This document shows positions 1-9,169 of a stretch of DNA of 64,000 nt, piece after piece. Source of the DNA: Corbicula japonica (taxonomy: Eukaryota; Mollusca; Bivalvia; Venerida; Cyrenidae); NCBI GenBank assembly GCA_038501625.1, contig JAZAYU010000061.1, forward strand, positions 2,964,303 through 3,028,302, written 5' to 3'. Positions within the stretch are counted from its first letter, which is position 1, and every line of letters begins with the position of its first letter. The notes under the pieces were generated by a model that searched no databases, was not told where the DNA came from, and worked only from the letters and a program-made list of their open reading frames with translations. The translations under genes were made by a program, and so were the position numbers.

Positions 1-1011
1 TTCAATATTTTCTTTAGATATAGGCTCCCATCAGTAATAAAACAGACATGCATAGCTCAAAATAAAAGTTGAACTAAACATCATGTCAAGTAATATGTAT
101 TATTTATTGCTTTTCTTGTAAAACAAGCTCAAAAAGTATTAATTGACTGCCTCATAGAAGTGAAAATAACTTTATTTCTACCTACCTCCTCCAACTGGAA
201 TAAAAACACCAAACTCCTTCCACACTTGTAAAGCTTGTCTGTAGGTCGTGGAGGCTTTACCAACTCTATTTAGTACCATTGCAGTTCTTAAGATGCACAA
301 TCTGCTTGTTTTCCATCATTTTCCCAGTAAGTATTGTCTTGCATTAATTTAAGAAATTCCAAAAGATAAACAATGCGCCATTTTGGAAACTTTGTTTATT
401 TTAGAAGAGCTGGAAAGGGAGGTAACTCAGTTGAAATTAAGGACGTCTACAACGTCAGGCACATGTTTTAGTACCTTCTTTACCACCATTGTATTGAATT
501 TGCTCCCCGATTTTATTAGTGATTATTGTAGAAGAAAGAATACTGTTTTTGGCAGTATCAATAAATAGCCTGGATATGGTTGCAGGGTTGAGAAAATTTC
601 ATATGAATTTTAACAAAAATCTAATGGCTACCCCTACCAGATGTGGGTTTAAACATTCACAAACATTTAAGAAATAAGTAAAGTTGGCAATGCTATCATC
701 TCTTTTGATCAATAAAATGGTTTGGAACAATTCACATTAAAGTTTTCTATTGCAAATCCATTTTGCCACTGATAGTTTCTCTCTAAAAGTGGGCAGTAGG
801 TAAATGCTGTTATACATGGAAAAACTGTTGGTTGCCATGGCAACGACAACTTTCTGACAAATATGCCACACAAAAAATAACTTGGAAGTTGATATAGATA
901 AATTATTTACACAAAAAAATAAATTCTATTTTTTTTGAGTTTCCACCCTTTGTATAGCCGAAGCGCAATGGTTGGTGACACAGCCTCTTAAATAGTTCCT
1001 TTAGCAGCAAC
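1..1011. other. Intergenic stretch left of the LINE
   Basis: AT-rich unique-looking sequence. I see no gene, RNA or repeat that can be supported. The last bases before 1012 are the left flank of the LINE insertion site; in an empty allele they would join directly to the sequence after 8545. Confidence 0.5.
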
Positions 1012-1028
1012 AAACTTTTGCTCTTCCC
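1012..1028. repeat. Left target-site duplication of the LINE
   Basis: AAACTTTTGCTCTTCCC occurs here and again, exactly, at 8529-8545, bracketing ORF1, ORF2 and the A-rich tail. The bases immediately outside the match differ on both sides. The first three As of the right copy could belong to the tail, so the true duplication is 14-17 bp, a normal length for L1-type target-primed insertion. Confidence 0.85.
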
Positions 1029-1315
1029 GGAGAGAGAGTTGCTGCCCTTGAAAGATGTAAAGAAATTTTGGAGGGACTAAAAAAAGTGAAATTTATTTAT
1101 GAAAACGAAGTAAAGAAGGGTAAAAATGTTATGAAGTGTGCAAGAAATATATACTTCGAAGTGAGAACCAAAAACTATGTGTAAAGATCTAAAAGATATC
1201 AGATAGACAAACAATAATTTGAAAACAAAGAAGACTCCATATTACCCCACCCACTCACTAAACGTCTTACATCACTGTGAAAAAGAAACCAGTGTCGCTG
1301 AAAAAGCTATTAAGA

Positions 1316-2323
1316 ATGTCAAACACAAGAAAATCAATGGCTGCAAGAAAGGAATCTGTTAATAACTCTTTATTGGCGAAATTGGAAGAAAAACAAAAAC
1401 TAAAAGAAATAGAAAAATCTCCCAAAATCAAAGTTAACCCACAAACTCCTAAACAGATCAAGAGCCCTCAGAGTGACACTAGCATTAATAGCGAGGGTAA
1501 TGACAATGCTGAAAATGCTGAGAATAGTGAAGAGTCAGAAAGCTGGAAGGTAGGACTGGAGAAAGAATTTAATAAGTTTAGAGGTGAAATCAAGGACCTT
1601 TTCTTACAGTTTGATAACAGTATTGATAAGAAGCTAGAGAGATTTGAGGACAAGTTCTCCAATGTTCTCAAAGAAATTCAACTGGATATGAAAACTGTAA
1701 GGCAAGAGGTTAATGATACCAAATTAGAAGTTAAAGGTATGAAAACCAAAATGAAAGAGTTAGAAGAAAGTGTAGCTTACCATAGTGATGAAGCAGAAGA
1801 GAGAGAGCACAGGTATGAAGCAAAACTGCGCAAAACCCAGACGCAGCTAGAAGATCTAGAAAGGAAACTTCTTTTACAAGAAAAACACGATCGCAGATAC
1901 AATCTGCTGTTTTACGGTTTCCAAGAGGAGAGTAATGAAGATCTCAGTGAGAATATGAAATCTTTTTTTAAATCAAAGTTAGAGATTCCGGAAGAGAGAG
2001 CTCGCAATATGGTCTTTGCAAATTTACATCGCATTCCAAGTGACAACAATGGCCCCAAACCAGTGATTGTCAAGTTTGCAAATATGATGGATAGAGACTT
2101 GGTCTACTCTAAAGCTCTACACCCCATTCTAAGGGATGAAAAGAAGAGAATTTTGTCTGATCTACCTGTGATCATGAAAAAAGAACGAGGAAGACTGGCA
2201 AAGAAAGCTTATGAAATAAGACAGGAAGAAAAACTGAAAACAAGAATTCAGGAAAATGGGCTAACAGTTTATTTAGAAGTGAGAAAAACCAAAGACGATC
2301 TTTGGGAGAGAAGAGACGTGTAA
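1316..2323 (+). CDS. LINE ORF1 protein (coiled coil + L1-type RNA-binding core)
   Basis: About 335 residues from the first ATG (1316). The frame is open further up to 1277, but that codon is GTG and is an unlikely start in an animal. In retrotransposition ORF1 proteins bind element RNA and form trimers with chaperone activity. The sequence shows a Lys/Ser-rich N-terminus, then a long charged heptad-like stretch (roughly residues 75-195) predicted to be a coiled coil. A compact C-terminal half follows, beginning RRYNLLFYGFQEES and containing ARNMVFANLHRIP and a basic DLPVIMKKERGRLAKKAYE helix, which matches the RRM-plus-CTD layout of L1 ORF1 (Transposase_22 family). It is intact, with stop TAA at 2321. 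The endonuclease ORF starts 2 kb downstream in the same element. Confidence 0.8.
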   Translation: MSNTRKSMAARKESVNNSLLAKLEEKQKLKEIEKSPKIKVNPQTPKQIKSPQSDTSINSEGNDNAENAENSEESESWKVGLEKEFNKFRGEIKDLFLQFDNSIDKKLERFEDKFSNVLKEIQLDMKTVRQEVNDTKLEVKGMKTKMKELEESVAYHSDEAEEREHRYEAKLRKTQTQLEDLERKLLLQEKHDRRYNLLFYGFQEESNEDLSENMKSFFKSKLEIPEERARNMVFANLHRIPSDNNGPKPVIVKFANMMDRDLVYSKALHPILRDEKKRILSDLPVIMKKERGRLAKKAYEIRQEEKLKTRIQENGLTVYLEVRKTKDDLWERRDV

Positions 2324-2866
2324 AATTATCTCTTTAGAAAAACTAGCTACTGTGTTGCTTTTTGTGTTCTAGTATCATGGATTTTTCATTTCTATTTCTT
2401 TAAAATATCAAAATACAGTCAAACCCATACACAAAGACCATCAGAAGATCACCCACAAGTGTTGTTAAAAGGGAGGCGGTCTCTATTCACAGAATGTATA
2501 TGTTGTTGTTGTTTTTTGCAGTTTTTTATTTGTTTTGTTTTGTTTTTGTTTTTTCAGTAAGTGTGACAAATAAAATGTGGTCTATGTTTATAGTGGTCTT
2601 TGGCACGGGCTTGCCTGAATTAAAGAAGACACCATTTCTGTGTTAACTAAAACGATTTACATAATAATAATATAATATTAAGATACATTTAAATATAAAA
2701 ATGGCTTAAATTTTCATTTTTATTCAAAATAAACGGTTTACTAATTTCAATTTTAGTCTGAAAAAAAGGTTTTAATTTTTCAATACGAGTCAAAATAAGT
2801 GGCGCATATTGTTAAATTTAAGTCAGTAATCTTGAGTAAATAACAATAAATGTTTATCAATTTTTT

Positions 2867-2905
2867 TACACTGACAGGCACTTAATTTAGGTGTCTGTCA
2901 GTGTA
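2867..2905. repeat. Perfect-loop hairpin inside the LINE spacer
   Basis: TACACTGACAGGCAC is followed by a 9-nt loop and then GTGTCTGTCAGTGTA. The arms are 15 bp with one mismatch. It could be the end or core of a small nested inverted-repeat element. Confidence 0.7.
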
Positions 2906-3124
2906 AGATAGATGATAGTATAGTCTTAAGTTATAAAAAAGATTTATAGATATATACACTCTAAATGAGATGGAGCTTCAGACTGGTGTTAAGTTAATAT
3001 AGTAACTTCAAATATATTTATTTGATCAAGATATATTTATTTATATATTAAGATGTATTTTATTTATACGGCTAATACCACTTGAAACTTTACTCCCAAT
3101 TCACAGGTTTGATTTCATAAGCAG

Positions 3125-3276
3125 GCAGCGTAGGTCCAGATTTGCCGGCCCATTTGTGCCGCATGATTGGGGTCTGCACTGTTCACTTTGTATTCATTGA
3201 ATTATTTGTTAAAAAAGCGGCGTTGGTGTTGATCAGGATGCACGGATGTTCTGGCTGATCTGGACCTGCACTGCTC
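3125..3276. mobile_element. Family E MITE-like element, copy 1
   Basis: Imperfect terminal inverted repeats: GCAGCGTAGGTCCAGAT at the left pairs with ATCTGGACCTGCACTGCTC at the right. The interior shares GATCAGGATGCACGGATGT-type sequence with the better preserved copy at 63161-63278. It lies inside the LINE spacer, so it either inserted after the LINE or travels with this LINE lineage. Confidence 0.65.
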
Positions 3277-4374
3277 ACAAATGCAATGGAGGCGTTTATA
3301 TAAATATATATATATGGAGCCGGAAGTTAAAAACAAAATTTATGGAACACTTACCTTACTTGATTCTGTAGTACACCTTGTTCAATATGGCAAACTACTG
3401 TGTTTCTGTTGTACATCAATTATAAATGTTAGTTTGCTATGATGTAAATGTCAGAAAGCATCCTTTTTTTTAAAAAATGGATACTTAGTGACTGAAACTA
3501 TTTTCTTGTGTACTGAAGAAAATCACCATCCACTATATTCAAATTCAAAGTCAATGTAAATTCCCTGTACTCTTCTTACTCATGTAATCCATGTACACTA
3601 AGCTGGAATGTTGAAAACATCAACAAATATCCATTACATAAAATGGATACTCGGTGACTGAATCTGAGTTTTCTTGATTTGATGAGTCCTCTTCTCTTTG
3701 TAATGTAGAAAATTGTTATGTTTATTAAATCCTTTCCATGTGCCATTTTAAAGTTGTTTAATCCAAATGTTTCATCATTATTGTTTATCCGTTTTATTTA
3801 ACGTAAATAAATATGTCATCTCTGTCTAGATGTATAATTCAGTGAATAATGTAATACATTTTTGAAATCCACTACAAAATTAAAATATAAATGTTTTGAT
3901 TCTTCTATATAATAGAAAAACTGTAACGCTTCAAAATATTAAAAAGAACACGTGAAATTGTTTACTTTTTTCCGGATATATAATAACCGGTGTTATAATA
4001 AAAACTAAGAATAGAAACAAACATAAAATGGTTAGATAGAAGTAACTGTGATAAATATCGATAGACTATGGCACCCTCTAAATCCTATAGAAAACATGTT
4101 ATAATCATATAATAGTTTAAGAGATAGCACACATTTAAAGTAAAAGTTTTATAAAGTGGATTTATATTTAAATCACTATTTTTAGACCCTCAAAAACCCA
4201 GAGGCATGGGCCCAAAAAAGCAACTTGAGCGCGATATAGTAATGTATCTGTTGTATATATGTTTTTGTTTTGTTTTTGTCTGTTATTTCATTAGTTGCAA
4301 CTGCCTTTCAGCAAACATTTATTTGATAAACAAGGTTTATTATAAAATGTATTATATTACTTTAGTGTATCCAA

Positions 4375-5010
4375 ATGAATGAACATATATTGATATATTC
4401 ACAAAATTGTCAGGGGATTTCAAATACACAGAAACGTAGAGACCTTTTTCACTATTTACGACAGAAAAAATATGATATTATTTGTTTACAAGATATACAC
4501 ATAACAAAACAGCTATGTTCTTATGTAAAAGCGGAATGGGGGAATGATATATATATCTGTCCTTTTTTAAGTAACAGTCGTGGTGTTTTGATTTTATTTC
4601 GTGACACTTTTGAATATAAGGTGGAAAATATATATATTGATGAAATTAGCGGAAATTATGTCATTTTAGACACAACAATATGTGGAAAAAAATTAACACT
4701 AGCTAGTATCTATGGTCCAAACGATGACAATCCAATTTTTTTCGAAAATATATTTAGCAAGATCAACAATATTGATAATGAATATACCATAATTTGCGGT
4801 GATTGGAACCTTGTTATAAACCCCTCTTTGGATTACGAAAACTATTTACATGTTAATAACTCAAGAGCAAGAAGCATCGTTTTAAATTATATTAATAGTG
4901 AAGATTACGTAGACATTTGGAGAGTAATGCATGAAAACAAACGACAGTATACATGGCAAAGACTTAACCCCACAAAAAAAACAATCCAGATTAGATTTTT
5001 TTCTTATTAA
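4375..5010 (+). pseudogene. LINE ORF2 part 1: APE-type endonuclease (frameshifted end)
   Basis: The N-terminus of ORF2 from a clear ATG. APE/L1 endonucleases nick the target DNA to start reverse transcription. Visible blocks in order are YSQNCQGIS (catalytic Asn region), IICLQDIH (the usual Glu position reads Asp), LASIYGPNDD and ICGDWNLV (the GDxN block), then YTWQR. The frame breaks at an eight-A run (4974-4981), which has one A more than the downstream frame requires, and a stop follows at once. The SDH catalytic block is therefore in the next frame. With the two following segments this was originally one protein of about 1,270 residues. Confidence 0.8.
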
Positions 5011-5395
5011 TAATCTTACTCAAAATTGTGTTATTGAAAGTAGTATTGTTAAAAGTTACAGATCTGATCATAAGGGTATTTTACTGAATATTAAACTTAC
5101 TGAAGTACAAAGAGGTCCAGGTTATTGGAAATTTAATAACTCGTTATTAAAAGATGAAAACTATGTTAAAATTTTTGAAAATACTTTGGTTCAATTAATT
5201 AATCAGCATAGTGATGTACAGAATGATGTAAATGACATAAACTTAAATGATAATGTTACATTAAATATAAATGATCAGTTATTTTTAGAAACATTCTTGG
5301 TGGTTTTAAGAGGAGAAACAATTAAATACAGTTCAACTAAAAAGAAACAAACACTAAAAGCCGAAACAGAGTTGGAAAAAAAATTGAATTTTTAG
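4931..5395 (+). pseudogene. LINE ORF2 part 2: endonuclease C-terminus and linker
   Basis: Continuation of ORF2 in another frame. It carries RLDFFLINN and SYRSDHKGILL, the SDH motif that completes an APE-type endonuclease, and then a charged linker. The start given is only where the frame opens; real continuity is from about 4982. The frame ends at a second eight-A run (5376-5383), which is one A short of the frame needed, so a stop appears at 5393-5395. Confidence 0.75.
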
Positions 5396-5505
5396 AAAAA
5401 CATATAGGGGAAAATTATCAAAATATCGACAATGATTCAATTACAGAGTTAACAAATAAAAAAACAGAACTAGAAAATCTTAGAAAAAATAAAATTGAGG
5501 GGGTA

Positions 5506-8193
5506 ATGTTAAGATCAAAATGCCGTTACGAGGAGCTAGGAGAAAAACCGAGTAGGTATTTCTTTAATCTAGAAAAACGAAATTTTCTAAATAAATCGAT
5601 TAGTAGGTTAGTAGATGAAAATAATAAGGAATATAGAAATGTCAAAGAAATTTTATCTTATCAGAAACAATATTATAAACAACTTTACACAGAAACCACG
5701 AATTTTGATGACTTACCTTTAAAAGATGTTATTGGCAATAATCCGATAAATCTAACAGAAGAGCAAATACAAAGTTTGGAAGGAGAAATATCTGTAAACG
5801 AATTAAATTTAGCGTTAGCAAATATGAAAAATGATAAAAGTCCAGGTCTAGACGGCTATACTGTTGAATTTTTTAAATTTTTCTGGAAATACATATCAAA
5901 ATTTGTTTTAGGTTCTTTAAATTATGCGTATAGAAGCGGAAAACTATCAGTCACACAGGTTCAAGCGGTTATAACATGTTTACCAAAACCAAATAAAGAC
6001 AGGGCATTTTTAAAAAATTGGAGACCAATATCTCTTTTAAATGTTGTTTACAAACTCGCTTCATCTGTAATTGCAAACCGTTTGAAAAAATTATTAGACG
6101 AAATTATTCATACTGACCAAAAAGGATTTATTGCTGGCAGATTCATTGGTGAGAATTTACGTCTTGTATTTGACATTTTGTTTGAATCAAAGCTTCAAAA
6201 TAAAAACGGTTTACTACTTTCAATTGATTTTAAACAGGCATTTGATTCTATCTCGTGGAAATTTATTCATAAAGTCCTTAACTTTTATAAGTTTGGTACA
6301 TCTTTTAAACGGTGGATAAGTTTGTTTCAAAATGGGTCTGAAACATGTATTTCACAAAATGGGTTTTTATCTGATTTCTTCATAATTTCTCGTGGTTGCA
6401 GACAAGGAGACCCAATTTCCCCTTATATTTTTATTCTCTGTGCAGAAATTCTAGGTCTTATGATAAGGAATAATAAAATGATAACGGGAGTCTATTTAAA
6501 CAATAACGAACACAAAATAAGCCAATATGCAGATGATACCCAAATTTTTCTAAACGGCACAGAACTTTCACTTAGATCGTGTTTATTGACTTTGAACAAA
6601 TACTATCATATGTCTGGTTTACAAATAAACGTAGAGAAAACGAAAGCACTTTGGTTTGGTTCAATGATTGGCTCAGAAACTAAATTATGCAACGATGTGG
6701 CTTTAGACTGGACAACTGAACCTATTAAAATACTCGGAGTAAATTTTTCTGCTGACGTCTTAAAAATATGGGAACTTAATAGCAATGAAATAAAAACAAA
6801 ATGTGAACATACTTTTAATACCTGGTCCAAGAGAAATTTAACTTTATTTGGAAAAATTACTATCATTAAGTCTCTTATTATATCGAGATTTGTACATTTG
6901 TTTATTTCCCTTCCGAATCCACCTGCAGATTTATTAACCTATATCGAACAAAACTGTTATAAATTCTTGTGGAACAACGGGCCCGATAAAATCAAAAGAA
7001 CACAATCTGTTAGAAATATTGAAATAGGAGGTCTTGGTATGACTGATTTAAAATCGTTTATTTATAGTTTAAAACTAACTTGGCTTAAAAAACTAGTTAC
7101 TTCAAAATGCGAAAGTTGGAAAACTTTGGCAAATTTTGACAGCAATGCAATTTTAACATTAGGATCAGATTTTACTCAAAAGCAATTAAAAGAATTAAAA
7201 AACCCGTTTTGGAAAGACGTTTTAGAAGGCTGGAATATATTCTGTAAGAAGCTAAAATTTAATGATATAAACAGCATCATTTTTTCTCCATTATGGTATA
7301 ACCACAATTATGCAAATCAATCGCTTTTTTATAAGAACTGGTTTGAAAAACATATAGAAGTCTTAATTGATATTATTGATGAAAATGGCATTTTTTACAC
7401 TTTTAATCAGTTAAAAACTGTTTTTAATATTAATGGTACTTTCTTAGACTATCAACGATTATTAATGAATATTCCAAATGAATGGAAAACTATCATTAGA
7501 AATAGCAATACAGATTTCAAAATGCTTAAAGGAAATATGCATTTAAATACCCATCTTAAGTTTATAATTAAACAAACTAAAGGATGTAAAGAATTTTATG
7601 AGGTCTTGAGTGACCAACAAAACATATATGAATCGAAAAAATGGGAGTCAATTTTTGGCATTTTTAACCATAACGAATTTAAAACAATGTATAAAAATTT
7701 AATGGAGATTGAGGAAATAAAACTTAAAGATTTTCAATTTAAAATAAATAATAAAATTCTCGTGACAAAATCATTTCTTTATAAAATTAACAAAGTTCAG
7801 AGCAATATGTGTTCATATTGTAATGAATCTCCAGAAACAATTTATCATCTTTTTTGTGAGTGTTGTCACGTTAAACAATTTATCACAAGCATTAAACACT
7901 GGACTAATACTCGTTTTCATATTAAATTAACAGATTCAGACAAAGTATTTTTATTCCATACAGATAATGAATGCTATATTACAAATTATATTACAATCTT
8001 ATTAAAGTATTTTATATATAAATCAAAATTTAGAGAACATTGTCGTTCTTTCCTTACAATATCAAATTTTAAAATTTATTTGAAATATAAACTCATTTGC
8101 CGAAAATACATCCTGAGATTAAATAAGAAAAATGAAAATTTACAAGCTGTTCTGTCCAACATTTTGGAAACTTTAGGAAATGAAAATGCCTGA
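5506..8193 (+). CDS. LINE ORF2 part 3: reverse transcriptase and CCHC finger
   Basis: An 895-codon open frame that forms the bulk of ORF2; the Met at 5506 is internal to the original protein, since the frame continues upstream to about 5384. RT blocks: RPISLLNVVYK and QKGFIAGR (fingers), SIDFKQAFDS (first catalytic Asp, D241), RGCRQGDPISPYIFILCAE (residues about 296-314) and the YADD box at 341-344 with the paired catalytic Asps, then LQINVEKTKALWFG (thumb side). Near the C-terminus C769-x2-C772-x8-H781-x4-C786 forms the CCHC finger usual in L1/Tx1-type ORF2. All RT catalytic residues are present, so this part looks functional; only the upstream frameshifts disable the copy. Confidence 0.9.
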   Translation: MLRSKCRYEELGEKPSRYFFNLEKRNFLNKSISRLVDENNKEYRNVKEILSYQKQYYKQLYTETTNFDDLPLKDVIGNNPINLTEEQIQSLEGEISVNELNLALANMKNDKSPGLDGYTVEFFKFFWKYISKFVLGSLNYAYRSGKLSVTQVQAVITCLPKPNKDRAFLKNWRPISLLNVVYKLASSVIANRLKKLLDEIIHTDQKGFIAGRFIGENLRLVFDILFESKLQNKNGLLLSIDFKQAFDSISWKFIHKVLNFYKFGTSFKRWISLFQNGSETCISQNGFLSDFFIISRGCRQGDPISPYIFILCAEILGLMIRNNKMITGVYLNNNEHKISQYADDTQIFLNGTELSLRSCLLTLNKYYHMSGLQINVEKTKALWFGSMIGSETKLCNDVALDWTTEPIKILGVNFSADVLKIWELNSNEIKTKCEHTFNTWSKRNLTLFGKITIIKSLIISRFVHLFISLPNPPADLLTYIEQNCYKFLWNNGPDKIKRTQSVRNIEIGGLGMTDLKSFIYSLKLTWLKKLVTSKCESWKTLANFDSNAILTLGSDFTQKQLKELKNPFWKDVLEGWNIFCKKLKFNDINSIIFSPLWYNHNYANQSLFYKNWFEKHIEVLIDIIDENGIFYTFNQLKTVFNINGTFLDYQRLLMNIPNEWKTIIRNSNTDFKMLKGNMHLNTHLKFIIKQTKGCKEFYEVLSDQQNIYESKKWESIFGIFNHNEFKTMYKNLMEIEEIKLKDFQFKINNKILVTKSFLYKINKVQSNMCSYCNESPETIYHLFCECCHVKQFITSIKHWTNTRFHIKLTDSDKVFLFHTDNECYITNYITILLKYFIYKSKFREHCRSFLTISNFKIYLKYKLICRKYILRLNKKNENLQAVLSNILETLGNENA

Positions 8194-8331
8194 CAATCTT
8201 CTTATCATGAACATTTTATCTTAATTTAAGAACTATTGATAATAACGTTATCAGAAATAGAGGTATAGCATATTTGAAAATGATGCTGAAAGGCTGCAAT
8301 TTATCAAACCACAGATGTCTTCTTGTGTGTT

Positions 8332-8392
8332 TTTTTTGTGTTGTGTGTGTGTGTGTGTTTGTTTTTTTTGTTGTTGTTTTTTTTTTTAAGTT
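8332..8392. repeat. TG/T-rich simple sequence in LINE 3' UTR
   Basis: A run of (TG)n followed by long T tracts just before the end of the LINE. Simple sequence of this sort is common in LINE 3' UTRs and is prone to length change. Confidence 0.8.
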
Positions 8393-8467
8393 TCAGTTTC
8401 CTTTGGATGTATGTTTGTTTGTAAAATCTACTTTATTGATTGGTGTTTAATTGTAACAACATTGTAA

Positions 8468-8473
8468 AATAAA
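8468..8473 (+). terminator. AATAAA polyadenylation signal of the LINE
   Basis: A canonical AATAAA lies about 25-30 bases before the A-rich tail (from 8499) that ends at the right target-site duplication, as expected for a retrotransposed mRNA end. Confidence 0.65.
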
Positions 8474-8528
8474 TGGGGTTACCCTGAAAAGGGGCCTGAA
8501 AAAAAAAAGGGAGAGAAAAAAAAACAAA

Positions 8529-8545
8529 AAACTTTTGCTCTTCCC
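8529..8545. repeat. Right target-site duplication of the LINE
   Basis: Exact second copy of the 17-bp sequence at 1012-1028, directly after the A-rich tail. The non-repeat flank resumes with TATAAGTAAT. Confidence 0.85.
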
Positions 8546-8788
8546 TATAAGTAATATTGTAGCTGCAAATGACATTTAAGAAGCTTGTTGTTCTCGTTTA
8601 GAGTACTTATAACGACAGATGGAGATACTATGAAGTACTTGTGAACGCAAACTGCGGATACCTGTAACGTCATATTCAAGTTATTTTGATGGTTCATGGT
8701 TGATAATCCTGGTATCTGACCACCTCCATATTTCTTTATTTTTTTTTTTAAACACAATTGAATGGGTTTTAGTTTTGATTGAAATATT
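8546..8788. other. Short flank between the LINE and family A
   Basis: Unremarkable AT-rich DNA with an oligo-T run near 8737-8749. No gene seen. Confidence 0.4.
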
Positions 8789-9155
8789 AACTCGATATTT
8801 ACACCAATAAACAGTACAATTTTGACCATCCCAAACGATGGTGTGCATATCGCGGTGGACATGGAACCTTCAATGCGGTATTTTCAGATTAATACCATTC
8901 CATGTTCAGCGGCGTATGGTCCCCAGATAAAAGAATGGGTTTGCCCTAAAACAATGAACGGTACTAAACAGAATAGAATTTTGACAGGGGATCTTAGAAT
9001 ATAAATCCTGCATATCACAGACAACGCCAAAGGCAAAATTTAAAAAGCAGGAAGTATATCATTGGGGATGAATGAACAATATCAAATCAATATTGGCTTG
9101 GAAATTGAAACCACTTATTTCAAAACTGGCCGAAATATTAAAACAACATCAAGAC
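8789..9155 (+). repeat. Dispersed family A, copy 1 (5'-truncated, long 3' version)
   Basis: Shares ATTTACACCAATAAACAGT, CAAACGATGGTGTGCATAT, AATGCGGTATTTTCAG and CCATGTTCAGCGGCG with the copies at 19583, 27888 and 40795. It lacks the usual head. After the usual end it runs into GCAGGAAGTATATC and AATATTGGCTTGGAAATTGA-like sequence that reappears only at about 57890-57995, so family A has a longer form. Confidence 0.75.
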
Positions 9156-9169
9156 CTCTGTTATCTTCA

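Larger units (their letters stand above)
2324..4374 (+). other. Long ORF1-ORF2 spacer of the LINE
   Basis: About 2 kb without a coding frame between ORF1 and ORF2, much longer than the spacer in typical L1-like elements. It holds a block near 2415-2620 with paired motifs (acacaaagaccat ... gtggtctatgtttata ... gtggtcttt) that looks like a separate dispersed element, a 15-bp-arm hairpin at 2867-2905, a family E MITE at 3125-3276 and AT-rich filler. It is probably part native spacer and part nested insertions. Confidence 0.5.
1029..8528 (+). mobile_element. Near full-length L1/Tx1-like LINE retrotransposon
   Basis: A complete-looking non-LTR retrotransposon of about 7.5 kb. In order it has a short 5' leader (1029-1315), ORF1, a 2-kb spacer, ORF2 with endonuclease, reverse transcriptase and a C-terminal CCHC finger, a TG/T-rich 3' UTR, an AATAAA at 8468-8473 and an A-rich tail ending at about 8528. 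Exact 17-bp direct repeats flank it, so both ends are defined and it is not 5'-truncated. The layout (L1-type coiled-coil ORF1 plus APE-type endonuclease in ORF2) points to the L1/Tx1 group; the exact clade is not settled. The spacer is long for this group and is partly explained by later insertions. ORF2 carries two single-base length changes, so as read this copy would not make full-length ORF2 protein. Confidence 0.9.
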
